Assembly: GCF_025698965.1 (NCBI RefSeq)
Contig: NZ_JAILWL010000007.1
Coordinates: forward strand, 1 to 35,476
Source: Roseibium sp.
GTDB lineage: Bacteria; Pseudomonadota; Alphaproteobacteria; Rhizobiales; Stappiaceae
Length of the DNA stretch: 35,476 bases
Direction: 5' to 3'
How positions within the stretch are numbered: position 1 is the first letter of the stretch; each line of letters begins with the position of its first letter. This document shows, piece by piece, positions 10,529 through 19,622 of this stretch. The notes under the pieces are model-generated. The model was not told the origin of the DNA. It did no database searches and was given only the letters and a program-made list of their open reading frames with translations. The translations under genes were made by a program, and so were the position numbers.

Positions 10529-10758
10529 TGTCTCCATTCTTCTCTGCATGATCAGCCGCTCTCTGTTTAATACACTGATCTGCTTGTTTCTAAGGCCAAA
10601 ATAATGTCTGGCAGGCCGTTGCGCGAACCGAACTTGTATCAAAGTGTGTCGCTCCCGCCCAGCGGTACAGATGGCGACACTTCAGGCCTCTGGCGAGGGT
10701 ATTCTTGCGACAATTGCCTCCTACCTTCAGCTCATCAACGAACCAAGGAGTTGTTGGA

Positions 10759-11769
10759 ATGAAACCGTTCAAGAAGATTGCAATTGCCGCTTTGGCTGCG
10801 AGCGTTGCCGGTACTGCACTGACTGCTGGTTATTCTGCCTCAGCCCAGACGGCAGCAGCAACCGCGGACGGGGGCAAGCAAATTCAGCAGACTGAAGGCA
10901 AGCGTTTTGCGCATATGGGTGAGCGCGGCGGCCGTCATGGCAAAGGTCATGGACGCGGCGGCCACGAGCAACGCGCCGAACGTCTGTTCGAACGTTTTGA
11001 CGTCAATAAAGATGGTGTCATCACGCAGGAAGAAATCGATGAAGTCCGGGCACAGGATTTCCAATCCGCAGATGCCGATGGCAGCGGTGAAATCAGCCTC
11101 GAGGAATTCAAGGCAGCGTTTCTGACCCGGTCAAACGATCGCATGGTCCGGGCGTTCCAGTTCCTGGACGCGGATGGCGACGGCATTGTGACCCAGGAAG
11201 AAGTGGACACGGTTGCCAACCGTCTTTTCAATCGCCTCGACCGGGACGGCAACGGCACTGTTGAACGCGTTCGCGGCCAACGTGGTGCCAATGCCCAAAA
11301 TGCGGAAAACGCAGAAAATGACGGCGAACGCGGCCAGCGGGCGGAAGCCCGGGACCGCAAGGGCCGAGGTGGTCACGAGCGTGGCCGTGGCGGACCTGCA
11401 CGGATGTTCATGCAAGTGTTCGACACAAATAGCGATGGCACCGTGACCCGCGAAGATTTTGATGCGCGGCGTGCCGAGCTCTTTGCTCTTGCCGACACCA
11501 ATGGCAGCGGTTCCTTCACTTTGGAAGACTTCGGTCCTTTGTGGTTGGCCGTTAACGAGAACCGTGTCGTTGACATGTTCCAGCGTGCGGATGCCGACGG
11601 TAGCCTCGGGATCACTGCCGAGGAACACGGCAAGCGCATGGAACGCCTGATGGATCGTGCTGATCGCAATAAAGATGGCGTGATCACCAAAGCCGATATT
11701 GAAAAAGGCAAAAAAGGCAAGAAAGGCGCAGACCGCGGAATGGGCAAAGGTAAAAAGCACCGCGGCTGA
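10759..11769 (+). CDS. Secreted multi-EF-hand protein
   Basis: Signal peptide MKPFKKIAIAALAASVAGTALTAGYSASAQ; loops DVNKDGVITQEE, DADGSGEISLEE, DADGDGIVTQEE, DRDGNGTVERVR (degenerate), DTNSDGTVTRED, DTNGSGSFTLED, DADGSLGITAEE, DRNKDGVITKAD; SD AAGGAG. Confidence 0.94.
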   Translation: MKPFKKIAIAALAASVAGTALTAGYSASAQTAAATADGGKQIQQTEGKRFAHMGERGGRHGKGHGRGGHEQRAERLFERFDVNKDGVITQEEIDEVRAQDFQSADADGSGEISLEEFKAAFLTRSNDRMVRAFQFLDADGDGIVTQEEVDTVANRLFNRLDRDGNGTVERVRGQRGANAQNAENAENDGERGQRAEARDRKGRGGHERGRGGPARMFMQVFDTNSDGTVTREDFDARRAELFALADTNGSGSFTLEDFGPLWLAVNENRVVDMFQRADADGSLGITAEEHGKRMERLMDRADRNKDGVITKADIEKGKKGKKGADRGMGKGKKHRG

Positions 11770-11853
11770 GGCCCGACGAGATGTTCCGGCATGCCCCCAC
11801 TCCCGGAGCAGTTTCCTGAAGCTCAAACTCCCGTCTGAGTTACGGAAACGACT

Positions 11854-11885
11854 AGGGAGCCGCATCAGCGGCTCCCTTTTTGCTG
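11854..11885 (+). terminator. Rho-independent terminator after the EF-hand gene
   Basis: GGGAGCCGC-ATCA-GCGGCTCCC-TTTTT. Confidence 0.92.
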
Positions 11886-11967
11886 TGCAGGTCATCGAAA
11901 CGGACGTTACGGGAATCTCAAGAATTTTCAGCGATAACCTGTGCAAGATTTTTTACTGGGGGATCCC

Positions 11968-12969
11968 ATGACCAAACCGGGACTGGAAGACTTTGTTGCT
12001 GCGAAAATCTCAAGTGGCACGGTCAATGAAGATGATGTCATTACCTTGCGTCGGTACATTTACGGCGACATGGCAGTGTCGCTCGATGAAGGCGCTGCGC
12101 TGTTCAAGTTGAACAATGCCGACCTGACTTTTGCCGATACCTGGTATGAGCTTTTTCCTGAAGCCATCGGAGACATTCTGGTTCATCAGGCCAAACCGGA
12201 AGGGTACGTATCCGATGACAATTCAGACTGGCTGATCGGGCAGATCTCCGTGGACGGTCATGTTTGTACACGAACGGAGCTGAACGCTGTTCTGCACGTT
12301 CTGGAAAAAGCCCGGCAGGCGCCGGCAGGCCTCGAGCAATTCGCCTTGAGAGCGGTTGCGGAGTCGGTCATTTCCGGCGAAGGGGCGACACGCACAGGAG
12401 CGGAATTGAGGCCGGGCGTGATTTCCGAGGCTGAAGTCGAGTTACTCCGCAGGGTGCTTTATGCCGGAGCAGGGTGCGGCGGCATTGCGATTTCCAAATC
12501 AGAAGCCGAAATTTTGTTCGACCTGAACGATGCAACCTTGGAAGCTGAAAACGATCCCGCCTGGTCGGAACTTTTTGCCAAGGCGATTGCAAACTATCTG
12601 ATGGCGATGTCCGGATTTGCACCACCAGCACGAGACGTTGCCCTTGCGCGCGAAAACTGGCTGGAACAACCTGGGGGTTTTGAAGGCGGTCTTGGCGGGT
12701 TTTTCAGCAAGATGTTCAGCGGCGGTGTCGGTGGCATTCGTGATGCGTATGCCGATCGGTCGGATCCGGTGTCGGAGCGCGGCGCAGCCATGCGGGCGGA
12801 AATTGCGGTCAATGAAGTGGTTACGGAAGACGAAGCAACCTGGCTGGTAAACCGCATCGGCCGGGATGGTGTGTTGCACGAGAACGAAAAAGCACTGCTA
12901 CGTTTCATCCAGGAGGAAAGCCCGAACATTCACCCGGCGCTTCGACCGTTAATGGACAAAACCCTATAA
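11968..12969 (+). CDS. Uncharacterized protein with two homologous halves
   Basis: Complete 333-aa ORF; internal similarity, e.g. WYELFPEAIGDILVHQ vs WSELFAKAIANYLMAM, and SDWLIGQISVDGHVCTRTELNAVLHVLEKA vs ATWLVNRIGRDGVLHENEKALLRFIQEE. Confidence 0.8.
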   Translation: MTKPGLEDFVAAKISSGTVNEDDVITLRRYIYGDMAVSLDEGAALFKLNNADLTFADTWYELFPEAIGDILVHQAKPEGYVSDDNSDWLIGQISVDGHVCTRTELNAVLHVLEKARQAPAGLEQFALRAVAESVISGEGATRTGAELRPGVISEAEVELLRRVLYAGAGCGGIAISKSEAEILFDLNDATLEAENDPAWSELFAKAIANYLMAMSGFAPPARDVALARENWLEQPGGFEGGLGGFFSKMFSGGVGGIRDAYADRSDPVSERGAAMRAEIAVNEVVTEDEATWLVNRIGRDGVLHENEKALLRFIQEESPNIHPALRPLMDKTL

Positions 12970-13007
12970 GGCATAGTCACAGAACTGAGCCTCATCTGTT
13001 ATCTGGG

Positions 13008-13595
13008 CTATTCGTCAATCCGCATGGCTTCGGTTTCCAGGATCAGTTGGACCTCGTCTCCGACAAAGCCGTTGTCGACGGCATAGGTCATGCCATAGGC
13101 GCTACGGGTGACCGTTCCACGGGCACTGAGACCGAGTGTGAACCGGCCGTGGCCGAACGGATACTTCGCAGCCTTGTTCAGGGTTACATCCAGGGTGAGC
13201 GGATGGGTCTGACCGAGGAGGTTCAGTTCTCCTTCAACCGTTCCGGTGGTGGCGCTTGTCGGCGTGCCGCCGGTGGCGGTGAATGTCATAACCGGAAAAG
13301 TCTCGACATTCAGGAAATCCCCGCTGCGGACATGACCATCACGAGCCTCGTTGAAGCTTTCAACGCTCGCGGTCTGCACGGTTATGATCACGTCCGACAG
13401 GTCCTGGGTATCCATGTCATAGGTGAAGCCGCCCTCAAAAGTGAGAAAAAGACCAAGCGTGTCGGCATAACCCAGGTGATCCACCAGAAAGGCGATGGTC
13501 GTGTGTTCCGGGTCGAGTTCATAGCGATGCGGTTCGCCGAGCGCCGCCGTGGCACCAAGCGTCAATGCAGCAATTCCTGCGAAAAGTCTGGTCAT
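13008..13595 (-). CDS. YceI-family periplasmic protein
   Basis: Signal peptide then HRYELDPEHTTIAFLVDHLGYADTLGLFLTFEGGFTYD...VRSGDFLNVETFPVMTFTATG...GELNLLGQTHPLTLDVTLNK. Confidence 0.94.
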   Translation of the reverse strand: MTRLFAGIAALTLGATAALGEPHRYELDPEHTTIAFLVDHLGYADTLGLFLTFEGGFTYDMDTQDLSDVIITVQTASVESFNEARDGHVRSGDFLNVETFPVMTFTATGGTPTSATTGTVEGELNLLGQTHPLTLDVTLNKAAKYPFGHGRFTLGLSARGTVTRSAYGMTYAVDNGFVGDEVQLILETEAMRIDE

Positions 13596-13753
13596 GATTT
13601 GCCTCACCAAATTCAATCTCGGCATCCGGAATTTTTTTAAGAAAACCGGCGTCTTGAGAGAAACCTAGTGCGTGCAAAAAGGGCGGCAACGCGAGTGCCG
13701 ATCACGAGCGCGCGTATGCAGGTGAAATCTTTGTCAGGTTGGACAGAACCCGT

Positions 13754-14134
13754 TCACTCATCTACCGGGAAGTCAACATGGATATGGTTGCCGTCTGGAT
13801 CCCAGACATTATAGGCAACGGTACCTGTCGTTGCGACCTCAGATTTCTGAAACTCTTCGCCTCGATCTGTCAGCCTTTGTTCAAATTCCCTGGCTCCCGA
13901 CGCAGTGAAAGCGAAATGTTCGAGTTTCAGTTCTACCTCCGAACCGACAGATTCTGCACCATCCATACCGACAAGATGGACAACCGCTGTATCGCCGGCA
14001 TAGAGCCAGGCACCGGGGAACGGAAAGGGGGGTCTTGTGCCGGATTTCAGGCCCAGAACCTCCGTATACCATGCGACCAGGTGATCGAGGCGCGTGGTGC
14101 GTATGTTGACATGGTCGAGCTTGTTGATCTGCAT
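13754..14134 (-). CDS. VOC/glyoxalase-family protein
   Basis: MQINKLDHVNIRTTRLDHLVAWYTEVLGLKSGTRPPFPFPGAWLYAG...NVWDPDGNHIHVDFP. Confidence 0.9.
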   Translation of the reverse strand: MQINKLDHVNIRTTRLDHLVAWYTEVLGLKSGTRPPFPFPGAWLYAGDTAVVHLVGMDGAESVGSEVELKLEHFAFTASGAREFEQRLTDRGEEFQKSEVATTGTVAYNVWDPDGNHIHVDFPVDE

Positions 14135-14148
14135 CTTGATCGACGTCC

Positions 14149-14703
14149 TTAAGGTTTCCATTTGATGGAACAGCCGATCGAGGGGATCTGGTCTTCAGGC
14201 CCCCGACCGGTTTCGGCGATCTGTTTCATCGCCTCAAAGAGATCCCGGCGCAAGTCCTCAGAACCCGCATTCATGCACGTGGCATCCAGACGCCCACGGT
14301 ATTGCAAGCCGAGATCCTTGTTGAAGCCGAAATAATCCGGTGTGCAGACAGCTTCGTAACGTCTGGCGACCTCCTGCTCCGCATCATGCAGATAGGGAAA
14401 AGGGAAGCTGTGCTTTTCGGCCATCAGCTGCATATTGTCGAAATTATCTGCCGGATAGGCGACATGATCGTTGGAGCAGATGGCAACCACGCCAATGCCG
14501 TGATCTTTCAGTTCATGCGCATCTCGGACGATCTTGTCCATCACGGCCAGCACAAACGGGCAGTGATTGCAGATGAACATGACGAGCGTGCTCTTTTCAC
14601 CGGCAACATCCTGCAGACTGTAGTGCTTGCCGTCGGTCCCCGGCAACGTGAACTCAGGAGCCTGCCAGTCAAAATCGCATACGGGAGGAGTGAGTGCTGC
14701 CAT
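14149..14703 (-). CDS. Thioredoxin-like / AhpC-TSA-Redoxin family protein
   Basis: FTLPGTDGKHYSLQDVAGEKSTLVMFICNHCPFVLAVMDKIVRDAHELKDHGIGVVAICSND: NHCPF variant of the redoxin active site. Confidence 0.9.
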   Translation of the reverse strand: MAALTPPVCDFDWQAPEFTLPGTDGKHYSLQDVAGEKSTLVMFICNHCPFVLAVMDKIVRDAHELKDHGIGVVAICSNDHVAYPADNFDNMQLMAEKHSFPFPYLHDAEQEVARRYEAVCTPDYFGFNKDLGLQYRGRLDATCMNAGSEDLRRDLFEAMKQIAETGRGPEDQIPSIGCSIKWKP

Positions 14704-14769
14704 GTCTGCCTCGTGATTGATACTTCGTCGGATGATAGCGCAGCCGGAGGCCCGGCTGCACTCAACTTT

Positions 14770-15780
14770 TTAAAACCCTTCGATCACAACCTTGCCCTTG
14801 GCAGTTCCTGTTTCAATCAAGGCATGTGCCTTGCGCAGGTTCTCCGCGTTTATTGGCGCCAGAACCGTATCAAGCGTTGTACGAATGCGCCCGGCGTCGA
14901 TTTCCTTGGCGACATAAGTCAGCAGGCGATGCTGCTCGATCATGTCAGGGGTCTGGAACATGGCGCGGGCGAACATGAACTCCCAATGCAGGCTGGCAGC
15001 CTTCATTTTCATCGTTTCCATCGGCATTGGCTGGTCGGTGTCGTCAATCGTCACGATGCCACCCTCCGGACGGATCAATTCGACGGCAGCGCTCCAGTGG
15101 CGCATGTCGTTGAAGATGGCGATGTGGTCGACATGCTGAAACCCGAGCGCGCGCACCTGGGCCACCATGTCTTCGCGGTGATTGACAACCTCGTCGGCAC
15201 CGAGCTCTTTCACCCAGGCAGTGGTTTGCGGACGGGAGGCGGTCGCAATGATTTTGAGGCCCGCTGCCTCTGCAAGCTGGATGCCGATGGAACCGACGCC
15301 GCCGCCCGCACCGATGATCAGGATGCTTTCGCCCTTGTTACCACCATCGCGGTCAATGCCAAGGCGGTCGAAAAAAGCCTCATAGGCTGTCAACGTCGTC
15401 AACGGCAATGCAGCAGCTTCCGAAAAACTCAGGGATTTCGGCTTGGCTCCGACAATACGCTCGTCCACCAACTGGAATTCGGCATTGGAACCGGAACGGG
15501 TAATGTCGCCGGCATAATAAACCTCGTCGCCTGGCTGGAACAACGTCACATCCGGACCGATTGCTTCGACTACACCTGCAGCGTCCCAGCCGAGAACACG
15601 TGGCGTTTCTTCTATTGTTTCCTTCGGTGCGCGCACCTTGGTATCCACCGGATTGACCGAAACGGCCTTGACCGCCACCAGAATGTCGCGGCCTTTCGGG
15701 GTCGGTCTCGGCAGGTCTACATCCAGGAACGATTTCGGATCTTCAATGGGCAGATAATGAGTGAGGGCAACAGCTCTCAT
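14770..15780 (-). CDS. Zinc-type alcohol dehydrogenase-like / quinone oxidoreductase (MDR superfamily)
   Basis: VSVNPVDTKVRA...RVLGWDAAGVVEAIGPDVTLFQPGDEVYYAG...ILIIGAGGGVGSIGIQLAEAAGLKIIATASR. Confidence 0.92.
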   Translation of the reverse strand: MRAVALTHYLPIEDPKSFLDVDLPRPTPKGRDILVAVKAVSVNPVDTKVRAPKETIEETPRVLGWDAAGVVEAIGPDVTLFQPGDEVYYAGDITRSGSNAEFQLVDERIVGAKPKSLSFSEAAALPLTTLTAYEAFFDRLGIDRDGGNKGESILIIGAGGGVGSIGIQLAEAAGLKIIATASRPQTTAWVKELGADEVVNHREDMVAQVRALGFQHVDHIAIFNDMRHWSAAVELIRPEGGIVTIDDTDQPMPMETMKMKAASLHWEFMFARAMFQTPDMIEQHRLLTYVAKEIDAGRIRTTLDTVLAPINAENLRKAHALIETGTAKGKVVIEGF

Positions 15781-15826
15781 GGTTTTGCTTTCCTTGAAAA
15801 CTAAAGGCAGGCAGACACGGGTTCAG

Positions 15827-16117
15827 TCAGCCGATGACCGTCATTTCGTTGAGTGTAAACTCGGCAACAGCACCATCGGTGGCTTCCATATAGGCGGCCA
15901 GATGCGGCGCGTTCATGTGAACCTGCCACAGCTCGCGGCTTTCCCAGTTCTCGTAGAACATGAAATGTGCCGGATTTTCGTTGTCCTGATGCAGGTCGTA
16001 GTTGATGCAACCTTGTTCAGCGCGGGTAACGTCGATCAGCTTGATGAGTTCGGACTTCACCAGGTCGACCTTGTCCGGGTTGGCTTTTATGTTCGCAACT
16101 ATTGTCAGTCTGGCCAT
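15827..16117 (-). CDS. Putative quinol monooxygenase (ABM domain)
   Basis: MARLTIVANIKANPDKVDLVKSELIKLIDVTRAEQGCINYDLHQDNENPAHFMFYENWESRELWQVHMNAPHLAAY. Confidence 0.92.
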   Translation of the reverse strand: MARLTIVANIKANPDKVDLVKSELIKLIDVTRAEQGCINYDLHQDNENPAHFMFYENWESRELWQVHMNAPHLAAYMEATDGAVAEFTLNEMTVIG

Positions 16118-16215
16118 TGGTTTGTCTCCTTATTTGGCGATAGCGGCAATGTAGTCTCTTGCTATTTTCGGATAAACGGGCAGGATACGAATAAACAATC
16201 CGGAATTTCCGTATA

Positions 16216-17106
16216 ATGTTGCTCGATAACATCTCCCTGTTTCTGCTTATCGTTGAAAAGGGCAGTCTCGTGGCGGCCGGCAGAGAAGTCGGCTTGTCAC
16301 CGACGACCGTGTCGGAACGGCTGGCGGCGCTCGAAAGTCACTATGGTGTGGTTCTTCTCAACCGTACGACACGGTCGATCAGCTTGACAGAGGAAGGTCG
16401 AACTCTTGTTGAGGGAGCCAAGCAGGTTCTGGGAGAGGTTGAGGATCTGGAGACACGGATCCGTTTCGGTGCGCAAAGGCTCTCCGGACCGATCCGGATC
16501 AGCACACCAAAGGATCTCGGCCGTACAATTGTTTCTGAAGCAATGGCACGTTTTCTGGCAGAGCATCCCTCCATCTCGATCGATCTGCACCTTTCGGACG
16601 GCTATGTCGACATCGTCGGTATGGGGATTGATCTGGCCGTTCGTTTCGGGCCGATCAGCGACAGCAGTCTCAGGGTCAAGCAACTGCCTTCCAGACGGCG
16701 GATCTTGTGCGCGGCGCCAAGCTATCTTGAACTGCACGGCGTGCCGAGAACGCCGGCGGACCTGAAAGACCACAATTGTCTGGTGATGCGTTTCGGACAA
16801 AACATCGACAATGTCTGGCGCTTCGGGGCGACGGCGGCGAAACAGATCGTCACGGTAAGAGGCAACCTCATTGCCAACGATGGTGCATTGGTGCGCCGTT
16901 GGGGCCTGGAGGGCAGGGGAATTCTTCTGAAGTCGGAATTTGATGTCGGCGACGATATTCGCACCGGGCGCCTGATCGAACTTCTCCCCGAGCACGCTTC
17001 ACCGCCGGTCCCTTTGCAACTCCTCTTCCCTCCAAGCCGCGCACAGCCAAGGCGGGTGGGTGCCTTCGCGGACTGTTTGGCAAAAGCGTTTCGGGATTTT
17101 GGATGA
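16216..17106 (+). CDS. LysR-family transcriptional regulator
   Basis: MLLDNISLFLLIVEKGSLVAAGREVGLSPTTVSERLAALESHYGVVLLNRTTRSISLTEEG; LysR substrate domain follows. Confidence 0.94.
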   Translation: MLLDNISLFLLIVEKGSLVAAGREVGLSPTTVSERLAALESHYGVVLLNRTTRSISLTEEGRTLVEGAKQVLGEVEDLETRIRFGAQRLSGPIRISTPKDLGRTIVSEAMARFLAEHPSISIDLHLSDGYVDIVGMGIDLAVRFGPISDSSLRVKQLPSRRRILCAAPSYLELHGVPRTPADLKDHNCLVMRFGQNIDNVWRFGATAAKQIVTVRGNLIANDGALVRRWGLEGRGILLKSEFDVGDDIRTGRLIELLPEHASPPVPLQLLFPPSRAQPRRVGAFADCLAKAFRDFG

Positions 17107-17155
17107 GGGAAAGTCATGGCGCCGGTGACGCAAAGCGATGATTAACTTGAAGGAA

Positions 17156-17199
17156 CAAAAAGAACCTCGCAAACCTCTTCGTGGGCAAAATTTGCGAGG
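17156..17199 (-). terminator. Possible minus-strand terminator-like hairpin
   Basis: CCTCGCAAA...TTTGCGAGG arms (17165-17173 / 17191-17199); on the minus strand the 3' side is T-rich (TTCTTTTTGTT). The 17-nt loop is long. Confidence 0.35.
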
Positions 17200-17834
17200 C
17201 TAAATTGGGGGTAGGGTTTCGCTACCACACACTGACCCTACGCTTTGTGGTGACAATGTAAATAGCCCATAAGGACTGTCAGACTCACTTTAAGCGCCTC
17301 AGGGTGGCAATCGGATTGGTTTTCGTTGGATATCCAGCGTCTATCAAAGTGAAATTGGCCGCCGGTCCGGTGTTTTTTGGGCTTGCAACGTACCAGCGGC
17401 CAAAGCTGGAGGTGGGGTCCAGCATTGCTGTGACGGGGCAAGTCACTAGCAATAAATTGAATATAGGTCAAATTAACATTGTCAAATGTGACAGGAATCA
17501 CACTTGATGCTTTTACTGACTTGCAAGACAATTCTGTGCCGTTGGAACGCCGGGATTGACCTGTTCGTCACGGCTGGTCACCTGAATCTGAAGTTCGTCT
17601 CATTTCTCAACGCACTCCGAACGGGCTTCAGATTTAAAGAGCAACCGGTAAGTGTATGTTTCCAGTGCGGTTTAAGGTATGAAATTCGCTACGAAGCAAA
17701 ATGCATAAGTGAGGCGAATATCAAATCACCGCACTCGCAGGAGCGTCTGTTTGGGTAAGCTGTCCCTCAAGCATCTTGAGTTTTCAGCCGTTGACGCAAT
17801 AGAGCCTGCGTTTTCCGCGCATCGGCATCCCGGT

Positions 17835-18104
17835 TCACTCATGCGGGTCGAAAATCGTATCAATTGCCTGAAACATCGTTTTGTAGACACCGATTTCGTC
17901 CTTTGCGAAATCGCCATGCGGGATTGTCTTTTTTGCTTCGTTGATCAGATCGGCCTTGATCGCGTCGAGATCGACACCCGATCCATCCATGCGGTTTGAA
18001 AGCTCCATATGCAATCGCTTGGCAATCCCTGCATATGCCACGATTGCCGTCACCATGTGCGTCGGTTCCTCAGGGATCGGGATCTTCATGATTGCTAATT
18101 CCAT
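17835..18104 (-). CDS. Small hypothetical protein (up to 89 aa)
   Basis: MELAIMKIPIPEEPTHMVTAIVAYAGIAKRLHMELSNRMDGSGVDLDAIKADLINEAKKTIPHGDFAKDEIGVYKTMFQAIDTIFDPHE; protein-like composition. Start may be at 18089. Confidence 0.55.
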   Translation of the reverse strand: MELAIMKIPIPEEPTHMVTAIVAYAGIAKRLHMELSNRMDGSGVDLDAIKADLINEAKKTIPHGDFAKDEIGVYKTMFQAIDTIFDPHE

Positions 18105-18287
18105 TTTGTGAATGAGTACGGTTCATCCACATATATGATTGTTGGGTTTGTTTGTTAGCATAGTGAATTGAACGAGCGGTTCAGGGATTTCTGAGTGCTT
18201 CTTTGGCTTCGCACTTAATGGTTGCAATCCCAACCGTGTTTTTGTGACACTTCAGGCATTGATGTTTTTTCGCACTGGGTCGCCGTT

Positions 18288-18692
18288 ATGAGACATAAAA
18301 TTGTTTTCCTGAGTTTAAGTTTGTTGTTTCTATCGGCTTGCAACACCACTTCCACGAGCCCGGGAGTGTCCCCTCCGTCTGGAAATGAACCTCCACCCGT
18401 TGCACGCGGCATCGTGGGAGAATGGAACTTCAAGGCAACGGACAGTGTTTTGTCCTGCCGCATAAAGGTGTCCGGATCTGATGATGACCAGGAGGGCAAT
18501 GCGACCGATTACGGCTGTATAGGTCTCGACAACTTCTTCATGGTCAGGCGCTGGAAGCGGGAACGGGGAACCATTGAATTTTACCGTTTTGCCTATGATA
18601 CACCAGTGGCCAGCGTGTACCGGGTCAATCGCGATGAATTTCGTGGAGAGTTGCTGCCTTCGGGTCGGGAAATTGTCCTGACAAGACGATAG
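18288..18692 (+). CDS. Lipoprotein, AprI/Inh-like (metalloprotease-inhibitor type) domain
   Basis: Lipobox MRHKIVFLSLSLLFLSAC; IVGEWNFKATDSVLSCRIKVSG...FFMVRRWKRERGTIEFYRF resembles the AprI/Inh beta-barrel pattern. Confidence 0.6.
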   Translation: MRHKIVFLSLSLLFLSACNTTSTSPGVSPPSGNEPPPVARGIVGEWNFKATDSVLSCRIKVSGSDDDQEGNATDYGCIGLDNFFMVRRWKRERGTIEFYRFAYDTPVASVYRVNRDEFRGELLPSGREIVLTRR

Positions 18693-18905
18693 CCGGAATA
18701 CGAAGAAATCGGCTTCACAGGTGTGCCTTGCGCAAGGATATTGAGCAGGGCAGGAGGCGGCTTTGCGAGAACAATCTCCAGCCCGCGCTCGATCTTAGGC
18801 TATTTCGAAATTTTGCAATGCCGCGATGTGTTTCGGCTCCCGGTTCCTGGCATCCGGTCTCCGTTTCGCTGGTGGCGACCGGGTGCCGGGATTTGGGGAC
18901 TGGAT

Positions 18906-19622
18906 TCAGTGCGCGCCGCAAACCGCTCTTTCGACAGGACCGGGAAACAGAGTGTCCACTTCTGGCGGGAGTTGGTAGTGCTTGTTCAACAACGCGTAGT
19001 CCCCCATACAATAGAGCGCCAGCTGCTTGCGGGCCGATTTGGACAGATCTTTAAAATAGATTTTCTGACCTCCGGTTTGTTCTCTTCCAAGTTTCAGATT
19101 TTGCGATGTTTTCTCGGAAATAAAGTCGACCAGGTCGGTCAGTTTCTCGAGCGGATAGACTTTTTGAAAGTAGTCCAGCGACGGGCCCAGAAACTTGGTT
19201 GCGGGATCGGTATGATGCTTGATCGAGGTGGACAGTGCCCGATACTTTTCCAGATTGAGAAAGAACTCATCGGGTGAAGGATCCGGGCTAATTCCCAGTT
19301 TTTCCGCAAGATCGGTATCGATGCGACGTTCGGAAAGTTCACGGTGAAAAACCACCCGGTTACTGTAGGCGGACAAGAGGCGGCTGATCGGATCTCGAAT
19401 GACAGTGACCCGCGTTTTTGTCGCGTGTTCGCTATGCGACAGATCAGAAAAATAGGGCGTACCGTAACCTGCATTGTGGATGTGCATGAGGGTACCGTTT
19501 TTCTTGTAGTTTTTGAAAACCCGGTTTTCATTCAAGTGAAAGAAAAGCAGTTTCAGAGAGGTGCATGCCGTTTTGGGCATCGGAAAATAGACAATGTCAT
19601 GGTTTTTGAGAGGGATGGCCAT
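18906..19622 (-). CDS. Sulfotransferase family 2-like protein
   Basis: 5'-PSB-like PMPKTACTSLKLLFF and 3'-PB-like VTVIRDPISRLLSAYSNRV motifs. Confidence 0.85.
   Translation of the reverse strand: MAIPLKNHDIVYFPMPKTACTSLKLLFFHLNENRVFKNYKKNGTLMHIHNAGYGTPYFSDLSHSEHATKTRVTVIRDPISRLLSAYSNRVVFHRELSERRIDTDLAEKLGISPDPSPDEFFLNLEKYRALSTSIKHHTDPATKFLGPSLDYFQKVYPLEKLTDLVDFISEKTSQNLKLGREQTGGQKIYFKDLSKSARKQLALYCMGDYALLNKHYQLPPEVDTLFPGPVERAVCGAH

Noticed and set aside
13047-13640. 197-aa plus-strand ORF
   Set aside because: Antisense to the YceI gene.
14302-15804. 500-aa plus-strand ORF
   Set aside because: Antisense to the thioredoxin-like and MDR oxidoreductase genes, which have clear family motifs.
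17304-17507. 67-aa plus ORF (MAIGLVFVGYPASIKVKL...)
   Set aside because: Overlaps an equally plausible minus-strand small ORF; no SD or family, so kept only as an unresolved region.
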